A DNA stretch of 64,000 nt from Callorhinus ursinus (lineage: Eukaryota; Chordata; Mammalia; Carnivora; Otariidae): positions 52,687,274 to 52,751,273 of the forward strand of contig NW_020312848.1 in assembly GCF_003265705.1 (NCBI RefSeq). The letters run 5' to 3'. Position numbers and translations under genes: made by a program. The notes beneath the pieces are model-generated. The model did not search any database. It had not been told where the DNA came from and saw only the letters and a list, made by a program, of their open reading frames with translations. Positions 1-12,599 of this stretch are shown here, one piece after another. Position 1 is the first letter of the stretch, and each line of letters begins with the position of its first letter.

Positions 1-286
1 TTAACAAGTCAGGAAACGACACATGTTGGCGGGGCTGCGGAGAAGGGGAACCCTCCTACACTGTTGGTGGGAATGCAAGCTGGTGCAGCCAGTCTGGAAA
101 ACAGTTTGGAGGTTCTTCAAAAAGTTGAAAATAGAGCTACCATACGATCCAGCAATTGCACTACTGGGTATTTACCCCAAATATACAAATGTAGGGATCT
201 GAAGGGGTATGTGCACCCCGATGTTTATAGCAGCAATGTCCACAATGGCCAAACTGTGGAAAGAGCCAAGATGTCCATCGACAGAT

Positions 287-686
287 NNNNNNNNNNNNNN
301 NNNNNNNNNNNNNNNNNNNNNNNNNNNNNNNNNNNNNNNNNNNNNNNNNNNNNNNNNNNNNNNNNNNNNNNNNNNNNNNNNNNNNNNNNNNNNNNNNNNN
401 NNNNNNNNNNNNNNNNNNNNNNNNNNNNNNNNNNNNNNNNNNNNNNNNNNNNNNNNNNNNNNNNNNNNNNNNNNNNNNNNNNNNNNNNNNNNNNNNNNNN
501 NNNNNNNNNNNNNNNNNNNNNNNNNNNNNNNNNNNNNNNNNNNNNNNNNNNNNNNNNNNNNNNNNNNNNNNNNNNNNNNNNNNNNNNNNNNNNNNNNNNN
601 NNNNNNNNNNNNNNNNNNNNNNNNNNNNNNNNNNNNNNNNNNNNNNNNNNNNNNNNNNNNNNNNNNNNNNNNNNNNNNNNNNNNNN
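287..686. other. assembly gap, 400 N
   Basis: An uninterrupted run of exactly 400 undetermined bases inside the L1 ORF2 remnant. Reading frames crossing it are artefacts. Confidence 0.99.
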
Positions 687-1005
687 CACACACAATGGAA
701 TATTATGCAGCCATCAAAAGGAATAAAATCTTGCCATTTACAATGACATGGGTGGAACTGGAGAGTGTTATGCTGAGCAAAATAAATCAATCAGAGAAAG
801 ACATGTATCATATGTCCTCACTGATATGAGGAATTCTTAATCTCAGGAAACAGACTGAAGGTTGCTGGATTGGTGGGGGGTGGGAGAGACGGGGTGGCTG
901 GGTGATAGACACTGGGGAGGGTATGTGCTATGGTGAGTGCTGTGAATTGTGCAAGACTGTTGAATCACAGATCTGTACTCTGAAACAAATAATACATTAT
1001 ATGTT

Positions 1006-1034
1006 GAAGAAGAAGAAGAAGAAGAAGAAGAAGA
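1006..1034 (+). repeat. (AAG)n microsatellite
   Basis: Near-perfect GAA/AAG triplets, about 9-10 units, inside the L1 3' UTR. Confidence 0.95.
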
Positions 1035-1305
1035 TAGCAGGAGGAGAAGAATGAAGGGGGGAAATTGGAGGGGGAGATGAACCATGAGAGACGATGGACT
1101 CTGAAAAACAACTGAGGGTTCTAGAGGGGAGGAGGGTGGGAGGATGGGTTAGTCTGGTGATGGGTATTAAAGAGGGCACGTTCTGCATGGAGCTCTGGGT
1201 GTTATACGCAAATAATGAATCATGGAACACTACATCAAAAACAAATGATGTAATGTATGGTGATTAACATAACATAATAAAAAAATACCAACTAAAAAAA
1301 AAAAG

Positions 1306-1595
1306 AAAGATTTCTGCCTATGTTTATTTCTAGTAGATTTACAGTTTTAGGTTTTATGTTTAAGTTAAGTTTTGCAATAATTTTTGGATATGGTGTGAGA
1401 TAGGGTTCAATTTTATTCTTCTGCATGTGGCTAACCAGTGTTCCCAGCACCATTTATTGAAGGGACTATCCTTTCCCCATTTTGTGTTCGTGGCATCCTC
1501 GTTGAAGATTAGTTGACTGTAGGTGTATGGATTTATTTCTGGGCTCTCTATGAGTCCATTTTGATTTTTCAGAGCTATTTCAGGGCAAGAGTTTT
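1306..1595 (-). mobile_element. LINE-1 ORF2 fragment, antisense
   Basis: The plus strand reads as the complement of L1 ORF2: 'catgtggctaaccagtgttc', 'ccagcaccatttattgaag', 'ggatttatttctgggctctc'. It abuts the A-tail of the preceding plus-strand L1, so two L1 pieces lie tail-to-body in opposite orientation. Confidence 0.85.
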
Positions 1596-2645
1596 TGCTA
1601 ATGAGAGAATTTTTTCTTAAAATAGATTAAAAATTCTGTTTCTACTACTACAAGTAACACTTTGTGTCAATAAATTTCAACACACAGATTTACAGTCACT
1701 TTTCTCTAGTCACAGGTCAGTCCTTACTTGAGTTGAGTTCATCAGCTCTGGGAGAGATGCTCTCCTGGAACATTTTTACCTCATCAACAGCAGACAAATT
1801 GTGAAGCTCAAAGAAACTTGCAAGTGACAAAGGATGTCATGAAGCAGATTTTTTTGGGGGGGAAATTGACCTCTTAAACCCCATATTTCTCATTACTAAG
1901 CATCTCCTATAGAGTCATTTCATTCATTGAGAACAAACAGAAGTGTTTATGAATGAATTTCTATCTATACCTACTCTATTTTTAAAAATGCACAAGGGAA
2001 GATGTGCTGATTTTTCTCTGACTGATAAACCTACCCAAGGAATATCTTTTGACCCTTATACTTGCTATGAGGAAGAATATTATGCATGCTGGGCATGTTT
2101 TTGTAACTTTTAAAGTCACTATAGTAACATCAGGCAGCAACCGGTGCTGGAGCTAGCTCATAACAGTTACTGGGTTTTTTTTGCCTAAACCTATCTACAG
2201 TTTCACACAAAGCAAATATATATGGAACACTTAGTATGTGCCAAGCATGGTGCTAGAAACTGGCAACACAAAGATAAGTAAGACATGATCTTTTTCTCCA
2301 AAAAAGAAATGGTTTAGTGAATAAGGCAGACTTTAATAGAGAAGTTACAATACAATGTAGTAAAGGCTGTGATAGAAATAGAAATAAATAGCTAGCTGTG
2401 CGTTCTCAGTGGAGGGCACCCCACAGGAATCTGACAACAGAAGAGAGGAATAAGGACACTGAAGGTAGGGGAACAGGACGTGCAGACTTACAGACCTTTT
2501 CAGGATATTGTCTTTCGGGATGTATAAGGACAGCCGGAAACAGGACAGCAGTGGTTCAAGGAACCAAATTACATGGATCTTTGTCTAAAGATGTCCAAAT
2601 CAGCCACTGAGCAAGTGGAGAAGCAAGAGCTCTTAACCAGAGACA
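1596..2645. other. intergenic; weak L2-like part
   Basis: No gene seen. About 2205-2570 resembles the complement of an L2 3' end ('cacttagtatgtgccaagca' followed by purine-rich sequence), strongly decayed. The rest shows nothing recognisable. Confidence 0.5.
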
Positions 2646-2662
2646 TGGCATGATCAGATTTC

Positions 2663-2862
2663 TTTTTTTAAAAAAAAGATTTTATTTATTTGTTTGAGAA
2701 TGAGAGAGAGCCTGAGCAGGGGAGGGGCAGAGGGAGAGGGAGAAGCAGAGAAGCAGGCTTCCCGCTGAGCAGGGAACCTACTGGGGGGCTCCATCCCAGG
2801 ACCCCGGGATCATGACCCGAGCCGATGGCAGACGCTTAACCAACTGAGCCACCCAGGTGCCC
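2663..2862 (-). mobile_element. Can-SINE (tRNA-Lys type)
   Basis: Antisense Can-SINE: A/T tail at the left ('aaagattttatttatttg'), GAGA-rich body, and head complement 'actgagccacccaggtgcc' at the right. It is flanked by a perfect 17-bp target-site duplication, tggcatgatcagatttc, at 2646-2662 and 2863-2879, which makes it a clean insertion. Confidence 0.97.
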
Positions 2863-2879
2863 TGGCATGATCAGATTTC

Positions 2880-4590
2880 ATAAAGAAAAATTTGACAGAA
2901 GTTCTGGAAGTAGGGGCTGTGCAACAGCATCTAAAATTCTATTTTGTTTTTTTAAGAAAAGTGTGATCGCTGCCTTCATTGTCGAAAAAACAAACTCTCT
3001 CTCCTTGACCTTTTTAGAAATATTTCTTTTAAGGAGGTAGACATACCAACTTAAAGATGGAAGAGACCCTAGAAGATGTCTGGTTTACTTGCTTTGGGTG
3101 CACACGAGGAAACAGATTTAAGCGAGAGCCCAAGAACCAGCACTGTAACTTGATCTGCAGTACTTTCTGCCCCACCAGTCTAGTTTGTTCTAGTTTGTGA
3201 GGGCAGATCAAATTGGGAATGCTGCTCTGTTCACCTGCATTATGTGTACAACAGAAGATTTTATTAGGACAAATGGATAGTTAAATGAATTCTGATATTC
3301 CTGGAGGGAAAGAATGGAATAAAGTTTTATTCGATTTGGACTTGATTTATTTTCTCTACACAATCTTCAGTATGAAAGTGATTTGTTTGACAATGGATTC
3401 ACATTGTAAAATCCAACTTCATACAAAGACATAGCACTCAGAAACGTATTGTATATATTAACATACATAGAGCTGCAACTATTAGTCATCTGCTCTGTTT
3501 TACATGAATATGAGAATCATTTTTCTTTCCTATATTCTCTTTACTAACTAAGCCTATTGTAAAACCCCCAACCCCCAAGCTACTCATTCAGAATCTTGCA
3601 ATATATTATAAATATTTTGGACAGTTACATGGAATAGAAAAATAACGTGGCAAAAATTTAATGTGCATTAGTTAACAAACGTGGCTAATCTCCAAGGTGT
3701 CTGTTCTCAATATTAAAGAATTTTTAGCATTTTTCCAGAAAATCTATTTTTGAAGTTATCTATTTTAACAATCTAATAACGTTGGCCCTTTTTACACTAT
3801 TTAATTTGAGCTTTATAGATTTGCTGCTAGAGAAAGCAGCTGGGGAATTCATATTGCTTTAGCCAAGAAAATGATCTCCAGAGGAGGAGTTTTATCTTCT
3901 AATTCAAAGAAGGATATATTTCTAATATAAAAATTTATCCCCAACATATCCCCAACACAAAACTTTGCAAATAGTCTTGGAGATGATTAAATTTCATTTG
4001 GCTCTTTGTTGCAAACATGTGTGGTAGGTCCATTTTAAATATGGAAAATAGTTCAATAAAATGAGTCTCTTACTTAAAGATACGTAACCTCTAAGGGCTT
4101 CTTATGGAAAACAATAAGTTGACTTGCTGACAAGAAATTTAACCGGTCTTAGCATGGGAACTATGATCATTTCAGTCCTTGTGCCAAATAAATGCAGATC
4201 CTACACACTTGCTTGGCTTTTATAATCAGATCAGATATCCTTTAGTTTGGATTTAATGCTTTGAACTGTTCACACACACACAGATGGAGTAGAGGTTTCA
4301 GAAGGTCGTTAGATAATTTCATTATTGTAGATGATTAAAATGTATATTTCTGAAGCACTCTGTAATTTCTCTGAGGGCCAGAATTATCTAGATTGGTGTT
4401 TATTTTGCTACATCCGTAGTTCATCTTGTGAGCATACACAGTGTGAATCATGCTGAAGTAAAGGCTACTACTTTCCAAACAATTTGTGATACAGGCAAAA
4501 CGGGGGTCATATTGAAATCCATGTTATATTCCAAAAATAATCTCTCTGATTAATTTTCAGAATGGATTCACCAGAAGTGAAATGCATGTT
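2880..4590. other. intergenic, mostly unique
   Basis: AT-rich, no coding signal. About 3045-3190 has the shape of an old MIR-like SINE ('gatggaagagaccctagaag' ... 'cagcactgtaacttgatctg'). A short CA run lies near 4271. Confidence 0.45.
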
Positions 4591-4594
4591 CATT

Positions 4595-5660
4595 CATTCT
4601 TTAATTTATTCAACAAATATGTATTTGCTGAGCTCTGAGTATTTGCCTGGCAGAATTCTAGGTGCTGGGGTACAGGAACGAACAAAACAGATGAAACTCT
4701 TCATCAAAAAGAAACTTTATGTTTTAGTGAGGGAAAACAGACCATAAGCAAATTAATATATAAATATATAGTATGGTGGGTGGTGACAAGGGCTCTGAAT
4801 AAATAAAGAGCCGGGCGAAGGAGATGGAGGCTGGGTGGTGGTGTGCGTGGGCTATTTTATATAAGATGCTCAGAGAAGATTTCTGATACGGAAACAATAT
4901 AAACAGAGGCCTGAAGGAAATGAAGTGGGTCTAAGCAGAAATTTGGGCATAGTGATTATTGGGTAAAGAGAACTGTAAGATCATTGGCCGGCCTGACTAT
5001 GTAGTATTTTTTCCACTCCTACAGAAAAAAGAGACTGGGATGGAAGAAAGAAGAGTAACCATCGCAGAGTCATAGAACTTGTGGTGGGTTGTACTGGGAC
5101 TTGAACCTTGGTCTGCAGAAACATGTAGAATGTATAGAGATTTAGCTCTATCTGGGGAAGGAACATTCTAGGTAAAGCCAAGGCCCTTAGGAGAGCATGT
5201 CTTCCCTACAGGAACAGCAAAGAAGTCAATGAGGCAGGAACTACAGGGATCTAGGGAGAGAGTGGTGGGGGTGAGGCCCTGGATGTGGCAAGGGGTGAGG
5301 TGGGGAGGGGAGCAGACTGTGTAGAGCCTTTTAGGCTGTTATAAGGTCTTTGGATTTTATTCTAAGTGAGGATTCAAGAAGAGTAATATGATTTTATTTA
5401 TGTTTTCTGAAGATACTCTATGTATATAGCAGCTAGAGTATCTCTAGCTAAGAATTTTCTAGTATTCTCTACCTGCGAATATCTTGAAAGGGTGGCAAGG
5501 GTGCCAATAGGGAAATAATAAATCAGCTATTGCAATAGTCCAGATCAGAGAAAGATTCCTGTGGCTTGTTCTAAGGTAGTAGTGGAGGAAGGGATGAGGA
5601 GTAGTTGCACTCTGTATATATTTTGAATGAAGAGCCATCAAAATTTGCTGGCATATGACA
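4595..5660 (-). mobile_element. LINE-2 3' part, antisense
   Basis: Starts with the complement of the L2 3' terminus ('ttatttattcaacaaatatg', 'aattctaggtgctggggtac') and runs on through the complement of the L2 RT C-terminal region ('gtagagccttttaggctgtt', 'tctttggattttattctaag', 'ctattgcaatagtccag'). Many indels; ancient and dead. Confidence 0.8.
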
Positions 5661-6479
5661 GCAGATAGTATAATGAGGTTCTAGTAGAAAAATCATAAAA
5701 ATTATATAGTCAAAGCAAGCATGTTTTGAATTGATTCACTGAGAATAAAGCCCACATTCAAAATCTGCATTTCTTTAACTTGAATGCTTCCAGCAGCTTC
5801 CTGCTAGTACCATTTTCTGTTTGACCTAAATAATGCTGCCTAGAAATTACTCACGGAGCCTTCATTTATACCAGGAAGGCATGATCACCATCTTAGACTC
5901 CTGTACGATATATTTGTAGAACATTGTATATCAATTTTTGTTGCAGCAAACTCTACTGTATTTTGTTATTTTTAGATAATGAAATCATCTCAAGCCCTAT
6001 TATCCACAAGACAGAATCTGGTCTTTTGGTGACATTTTAACTAATTCAAACATTTATACTTACATTAAAGACATAGTGTGTTACTATTAAGGATGGAGTA
6101 GGTGACCCTACCAATTTAAGAAAGATGAAAATAGCAATTGGAAAAATATGTGAATGAGAGTTCTTACCTCATGTATCTGAAAGAAAATTGTTTTGAATTA
6201 TTAAATTTTATGTATTATTTCACTTGACCATTTGTTTCTTGTGTTCTATTTCCCTTAAGTCAAAGTAATTGCATCACGTTAGGCAGAGTAAAAAAAAAAA
6301 ATCTCTTCTTCAGCATTTTTTCCATTTGTAGCAATATATACATTAGCTTATGAATTAAATGACATGAATTATATGCATATATTTCAAATCCTGTGCCTTA
6401 TGAAGTTAAAACTGCAAAGTTTGCTACATCTTCTTGTAGTCTCAAATGGGCAGGTAATCTATTCTCTTGCGGTTGTGTT
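5661..6479. other. intergenic, unique
   Basis: AT-rich sequence between two L2 pieces; no gene or recognisable element seen. A 12-base A run lies near 6289. Confidence 0.5.
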
Positions 6480-7260
6480 TAGAAATAATGAGACATTTGG
6501 GTGGACCTAAGACTTAGGAATAGATAGATTTGGATTCAATATTAAGATTTGTGATCCTTAAGTGGATAGCTGCTTGAAATCATGGAAGAGATGGGACCTC
6601 CTGGGGATGTGTGTAGGACAAAATAGTGCCTGGTACAAAAGCTCAGTGATATTACTGTATAACAGGCAGGTGCAAGTAAAGGAACCATCTGAAGCAGATG
6701 TGTAGTGAGTGAGGCCAAAGAATCAGGGATGAGAGCCGTGTAGGCAGGCTGGAGAAAATGTTAGGAAGCATGGAGTTACCAGTGTTAAATATTACGAGGG
6801 AACAGAAAAGACAAGGGCTGGAAATACAATATTGGATTTAGTAATTAGACCTTTATTAAGAACAGTTTCAGTGGTGTGCTAAAGACAGAAGATTTTAGTG
6901 AACTGAAGAAAAAGTCAGTGAGAAAATGAAATCAGACTATAGACAACTTTTTCTAGAAGGCTGAAGGACAGAAACAATATGTGATAAACTGGAAGAAGGA
7001 AGGGCTTGAGTATTATCGGCTAAAAGCAGGGATCCTATGGAGAGGGGAGGGCAGAGAAGAGGAGAGATGAACTGTTGGAGCAAGGTCCCACGCAGAGACA
7101 TCATGGAGGGCATAGAGAAGAGTAGGTTTTTGTAGGAGAAGCCTTATTCCTGTTGATACAAAAGTAGAGAAAACAGGATGTGTGTGGTGGAAGTAGATTT
7201 TCAGGAAGTCTGGAGTGTGGAGAACGGGGAGAAAAGAAGCCTGGGCTCAGAGCTGATAAT
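6480..7260 (-). mobile_element. LINE-2 ORF2 fragment, antisense
   Basis: Resembles the complement of a more upstream part of L2 ORF2: 'attggatttagtaattagac', 'agaacagtttcagtggtgtg', 'actatagacaactttttcta'. Order and strand fit one long L2 whose 3' part is at 4595-5660, separated by about 800 bp. Confidence 0.6.
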
Positions 7261-8397
7261 CTCATTTTGTAATTTTACCAGCATTACCCTTGTATCTATG
7301 ATGCAAATAAAGACATTTCTGTTAATTTGAAACTCATTGATCAAATTTTCTTTCCCTCACCCCCAGCCCCAAACTGTATAACTACAGTATATTTTGTGGC
7401 GATTTTGCCGTATGGTTTTAGTTATGTGTTCTTGGCATGTTGATAATATAGTCAGGAAACTGGTGTGATACTCATGGAAATATGGACATGATTATCCTGC
7501 ACATTTTCACAAAAGGAAAAGTAGTAAGCAAGCATATCAGAAACAATTTTTTAAATTTAATTTTGAAAAATTATGATATGATAAAAGTTGCACTGTTCAG
7601 AAAGAAAGAAAGAAAGAAACTGTATGTAGGACAAATAGGATTATCTTCTTAATGATGCTAATGTGAATTACTTTTAATAGCATTTAATCTCATGGGGTTA
7701 GAGTAATGGAGAAAGAATCATCTCAACTATTTTAATAAAATGTGCCTGAGTGGTATATAAGGATTCCAAATAATATTAGTATTCTATAGGTAAAGCGTTT
7801 ACGGGATATGATTAAAAATCATCATTCAAAGGGTAGGAAGCTTTGGCTAAAATGTTTATACACAGCACTATCCTATGCAGCATGACACAGTGGAGAACAC
7901 TTTTTATGAATCATTTTCCAATGAGGCCCCTGAAAATGGATTAAAGATTCATTGGATACTAGTATAATAAGAATTTAGAACATGATGAAGATGGCATTTC
8001 AAAACATCAAAAAAGATAGATAATTTAAGAAATGATGTTGCAACAGTTGACTATTTGGGAAAAAATAATATCAAGAATTTCCAGATAAATTAAACATTAT
8101 ATATTTGTGCACACATATATAAATATATATATGTACATATGTAATTACTAATATACAGAGCAATACATACAGAATCTTGGGGTGGAGAAGAACTTTTTAA
8201 GCATGATTACCACATGGGCAATCATAAAGAGAAATATTTAAATGTTTGACGATATAAACTAAAAGCTTCTGCTACCAAATACCATAAAAAATTGAATACA
8301 AATATACTGAGAAAGAATAGTTGCATTATTTATGGGAGGTTTAGTATTGGTAGTATATAAAGGGTTAAAAAAAAACAAGTCAACCTTCCCCTTAGAA
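7261..8397. other. intergenic, AT-rich
   Basis: No gene seen. Contains an (AAAG)n run at 7600-7619 and an AT/GTAC-type low-complexity patch near 8098-8150. Confidence 0.5.
7600..7619 (+). repeat. (GAAA)n microsatellite
   Basis: Five GAAA units. Confidence 0.85.
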
Positions 8398-8409
8398 AAC
8401 AACCCTCAT

Positions 8410-8610
8410 GGGGTTCCTGGGTGGCTCAGTCCATTAAGTGTCTGCCTTCGGCTCAGGTCATGATCTTGGGGTCCTGGGATCCAGCCTCGCATCGGGCTCC
8501 CTGCTCAGCAGGGAGTCTGTTTCTCCCTCTCCCTCTGTCACTCCCCACAGCTTGTGCTCTCTCGCTCTTTCTCTTAAATAGATAAATAAATAAAATTTAA
8601 AAAAAAAGAC
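8410..8610 (+). mobile_element. Can-SINE
   Basis: Head 'ttcctgggtggctcagtcc', 'ggctcaggtcatgatcttgg', CT-rich body, tail AAATAGATAAATAAATAAAA and an A run. Target-site duplication aacaaccctcat at 8398-8409 and 8611-8622. Confidence 0.97.
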
Positions 8611-8622
8611 AACAACCCTCAT

Positions 8623-9334
8623 AGAAAATTGGGCAAATATCATGAAAAGGCAACTTATGAAAAAAGAAATACAAGTCGCCAAGAAACAAGACACCATTAT
8701 TCACTCTTCAAACAACAAATACGAAATAACTAATGATGTGCCATCAAAGTGAAGGGGACCAGGCACCTTTGTACAGTACTGGTAGTATTAATATGGGGGA
8801 CACGATGCGTGGCTCAGGTTCTCCTTCAATGAAGCAATTACTGATCCAGCTGCTGGGGCCATCTCACCTATAGGCATCCAGGAGGAAAGCTTCCTCTAAA
8901 GACACATCCTTTCCTTGGGTGGCCCCCATCCAGCGATTGATCAGTGTGGAGGTATAAATCCCTAATTATCTCAGCCTTACTCAGGATAAGTCTGAAGAGC
9001 CATTCTAGCTCCAGTGGGCAACTGTTTTGTTTTGAGGGCAAACTGATTATGGGTTAAAAAAAAAGGCTTAAATGTGGCTTGTCTTTTGAGTCAAAAAGTG
9101 CATTTCTAAAAAATAGTCATGTATGTAAGAAAAGATGTATTTATAAGAATTGCACTGCAGTGCAATTGATAATACAGAGACTGGTAAAATTGTTTTGACC
9201 ATACAGTTATCATGAGGTGATGAAAAATAATACTGTGGGAAATACTGATGATACATTACATAAAAATAACAGATTTTGAGATGTATATTCAGCATCATCT
9301 CTTTTCCCCCCCCAAAGTAGTTATCAATGCATAC
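8623..9334. other. intergenic
   Basis: No gene or clear element recognised. A C8 run lies near 9307. Confidence 0.4.
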
Positions 9335-9425
9335 AAAGAAGATGAAAAGGAATTGTATCAGTGAGATCATATGATACATGTCTTTCTCTGATTGACTTAT
9401 TTCACTTAGCATAATACCCTCTAGT
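9335..9425 (-). mobile_element. short LINE-1 ORF2 end fragment, antisense
   Basis: The minus strand translates to 'MLSEISQSEKDMYHMISLIQ', the carnivore L1 ORF2 C-terminal motif, with nothing L1-like on either side. Confidence 0.8.
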
Positions 9426-11779
9426 AAAAAAAAAAAGGAATTATAGTAAAATGTTATTGGTTTTCTCTAAGAAATAAGGTTATATAGCATTTTAATTTTT
9501 TTCTCTATGTTCTTAGTTTTCTAAATTTTCAGCAATAATTAGAAAATTCTTATAAATTTAGAGAAAAAAATGCATATTGTTTTAAGTACATTTTTTTTTA
9601 ACCCCTTCACAAACTCTTGAGACCCATCATGGAAACTACTTGGATTCTGATGGATTTTGTTCCAGTACTGCGGGACTCTATAGAAACACACTTCTGTTTG
9701 GCAGCCAGTAGGTGACTATTTCCAATGGGACACCCCACTCCCCTATTCTGTGCATCTTGCGTGTGGTTGTCTTCAGCAACACGATGCATCTACACTCTGG
9801 AATCTGGCCACAGAGTTTAAACTTAAACTGACTGCTGTTCAGAACCTGTCAGAGGCTAGGTGATAGGAACTTTACTTGAGAGGTAGTCAAAAGACCAGTT
9901 AACTAAATATTTCTTCTAGAGCAATGGTTTTTAAAAAGTGCTCTGGGGAGGTTTACCCAATCCTTGTAGCCAGCCAGACAGGGCAGGCGAGTGAAGTACA
10001 AGGGGGTAATTTAAAGGTAGCATCCCAGGCCTCCCCTGTTCCTTCTTAAACCAAAGCTGCTAAACTTTGATCTGTCTTTTGTGTCTGGTTTCTGAGTTAG
10101 GTATAGTCAAACAGAGTTATCTTTGGTCTGGAATGGTTTGAATGACAGTTTTCTATGGTCTTTCAGTTCTACCCCTTAGATCACCGAAAAGTATTTGGAC
10201 TGCATAGCTTAGCTATCCTTAGAAATAGAAAAGCCTTCAATGAATTACGGTCTAATATCTAGTTTATATAAGGAGCAAAATAAAAAAAAGTCAATGAAAA
10301 ACATTTTTACATTTTTCAGAAGCACGTTGGAAGAGTCCATTATGTTATATCCAATGTCCCTTTTATATAAGAAGGCATGTAGAAAATTTCTCCTAGAACT
10401 TAGGATAAAAAAGACTTTTTTCCTGTAGTGCAATTAACATGAGATTTTTAATCAAGGAGAGCTAGACAACAAATTGAGTTTCCATTTTTGCATTGCCAAA
10501 GGGATGCTCAGAGTCAAATTCAGTGCTCAATTTTCAATGGTAATTATCTTATTTTTCAACCACTGTTCTGCAAATATCTTTCTTGTCCATGATTCAGTCT
10601 CTCTTATTTTCATATTTAAAGGCCTATATACCTATGGTCTACTTTTATTATAATTTATCCTAAAGCTTTTTGACAGTTAAATGAAGTATACGTTATAAAT
10701 GATATTTTAAAATGTCAGAAAATCTTGCAAGAACTTCATCAAATATGACTTATTTATAATTACAACTAACTTGTTCATTATTTGAATGAAAATATTGCTA
10801 TGGGCTTGGGTTAATGCTGTTCCATTTTACATATTAGATCTGTACTTCCACTCCCCCCCACACTTCCATCACCACAGATTAGTGTACTTGCCTTACAAAG
10901 GTCCTATATGCCTCCAGAGCACATGGACTGCTCACTCTAGACTAGATATTTCCCTTAAACACTTGCTTTTCTCCTCACGGCTGGGAAAGTGATTCCTGGC
11001 GTGTAGAGTGAAGTTACAGCAGAACCCTGATACATAAAAATGTTTTCCTAAGTTTCAAAATTGCATTACAAACACTCAAAAAAGTGCACGCGTGCACATG
11101 TGTGTATGTGTGTGTATAAATATTAAATCTCTCTCCTTAGGGGAAATTAATTTTGAAATTTGAAGTGTAGGATGTTTCCATAGGGAAAAAAAATGATTCA
11201 TTTCAATTACAGAGAAAGGCATTTTAGTAGTCAAAAATTTATCCAGATAAGAATTACATGAATCTGTTGAGATTATTTTTCTAGTTTATATCACTAAATA
11301 GTGGAGCAAAGCCTTGTTTCCTCTTCTTTTAGACATCGGTGAACATTGTCTCTGTGTTCTTTTTAGAATTAGTGGGCAGCCTCTCTGTCTTTAAACACTT
11401 AACTACTAATATTTGGGAAAAAAGATTCACTGTCCTGCTTTGGTCCTCTAATGGGGGATTGCAATATTTTGAGGTTGTGTGAAAATCTGCAGTTGGCTGT
11501 TTGAGTGGGATCCTTGGTTCCTAGTGAGGGAGTGGTGATGGTGCCAAAGGGTCTTTCTCCCTTTTAGCCCTCGTATGATCTCCTCCATTCCCTGGAGGAA
11601 CAGAGGGGCTGGAAATGATGAAAGATGTAGGAAAAAGTAGATTTATAAAGAATATTATAAAATAGGTATGCTTTATCTTCTATAAAATAGGTGTGCTATT
11701 ATCTTCCCTTTGTTACCTGAACTAGTTACGCAGCCTGGAGTAAATACTGTTTACTGTTTGGTTCTTCTACCTTAAAGTC
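9426..11779. other. intergenic, unique
   Basis: AT-rich. No coding region or clear repeat seen apart from a GT-rich patch at 11095-11125 ('tgtgtgtatgtgtgtgtata'). The ORFs of about 60 codons near 10240-10430 are low-complexity chance frames. Confidence 0.45.
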
Positions 11780-12070
11780 TTTATTCATTCATTTATTCAA
11801 CAAATACTTGTGGAATACCTGTTTGGACCGTGATACAGTGATACACCACCTGCTCATGCAGTGGTGAGCAAGACATCATCCTTGTTCTGGTGAAGTTTAT
11901 AATTTAGTGTGGAGAGGCAGGGATTAAACAATTTTCATAAATACAAATGCAAGTTGGAACTCTAATTTTTTGCAGGAAATGTTCAAGAAACCTTACTTAA
12001 ATTGAGGGCCAGGCTTGTAGTGGGAAGTCAGCCCAGACCTAAAGATGAATAGGTGTCAGCCAGGTGAGAA
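11780..12070 (-). mobile_element. LINE-2 3' end, antisense
   Basis: 'attcatttattcaacaaata' then 'gcagtggtgagcaagacatc' and 'gaagtttataatttagtgtg' match the complement of the L2 3' UTR, strongly diverged. Confidence 0.65.
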
Positions 12071-12305
12071 GTGAGAAGTAGAATATTTAAACTCATTTTG
12101 CTTGACTTAATCTCTTTCTCTGAACGCTTAATTACAAGTGTAATTAATTGGCACCTTTCTAATTATCACATAGATCACAAAATGAGGAATTATTTACAAA
12201 ATGAAAATAAAAAAGACAAAGTAAAATCTTTCATGTCACCCTCCATGTGTACTTTCAAGTTTCATACGTCATGACATTTCATATAAAATTTTCACTTTAG
12301 TCTTT

Positions 12306-12583
12306 TTTTAATTTTGTTATGTTATGTTAATCACCATACATCATTAGTTTTTTAAATTTTATTTTTATTATGTTATGTTAATCACCATACAGTACATCAT
12401 TAGTTTTTGATGTAGTGTTCCACGATTCATTGTTTGCGTATAACACCCAGTGTTCCATGCAGTACGTGCTCTCTTTATACCCATCACCAGGCTAACCCAT
12501 CCCCCACCCCGCTCCCCTCTAGAACCCTCAGTTTGTTTCTCAGAGTCCATAGTCTCTCATGGTTCATCTCCCCCTCCAATTTA
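12306..12583 (-). mobile_element. LINE-1 3' end, antisense, with duplicated tip
   Basis: Complement of the carnivore L1 3' UTR ('gttaatcaccatac', 'tttttgatgtagtgttccac', 'cccatcaccaggctaaccca'). The 3'-terminal segment 'ttatgttatgttaatcacca' occurs twice, near 12316 and 12367, the first copy followed by only a short stretch. A 'tttagtcttttt' duplication flanks the whole (near 12296 and 12582). Confidence 0.9.
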
Positions 12584-12599
12584 GTCTTTTTATTATTAT

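Larger units (their letters stand above)
1..1305 (+). mobile_element. 5'-truncated LINE-1, end of ORF2 and 3' UTR
   Basis: Frame-shifted translation gives typical L1 ORF2 C-terminal pieces: 'CTPMFIAAMSTMAK', 'KEPRCPSTD', then after the gap 'HTMEYYAAIKRNKILPF' and 'MLSKINQSEKDMYHM'. From about 840 the carnivore L1 3' UTR follows (gggtggctgggtgatagaca; 'gttctagaggggagg'; 'tgatgtaatgtatggtgatt') and ends in an A-rich tail near 1290-1305. Frameshifts and stops show it is dead. An AAG microsatellite and an assembly gap lie inside it. Confidence 0.93.

Noticed and set aside
64..829. Frames of 156-220 codons across the first kilobase
   Set aside because: They run through 400 N and through L1 remnant sequence.
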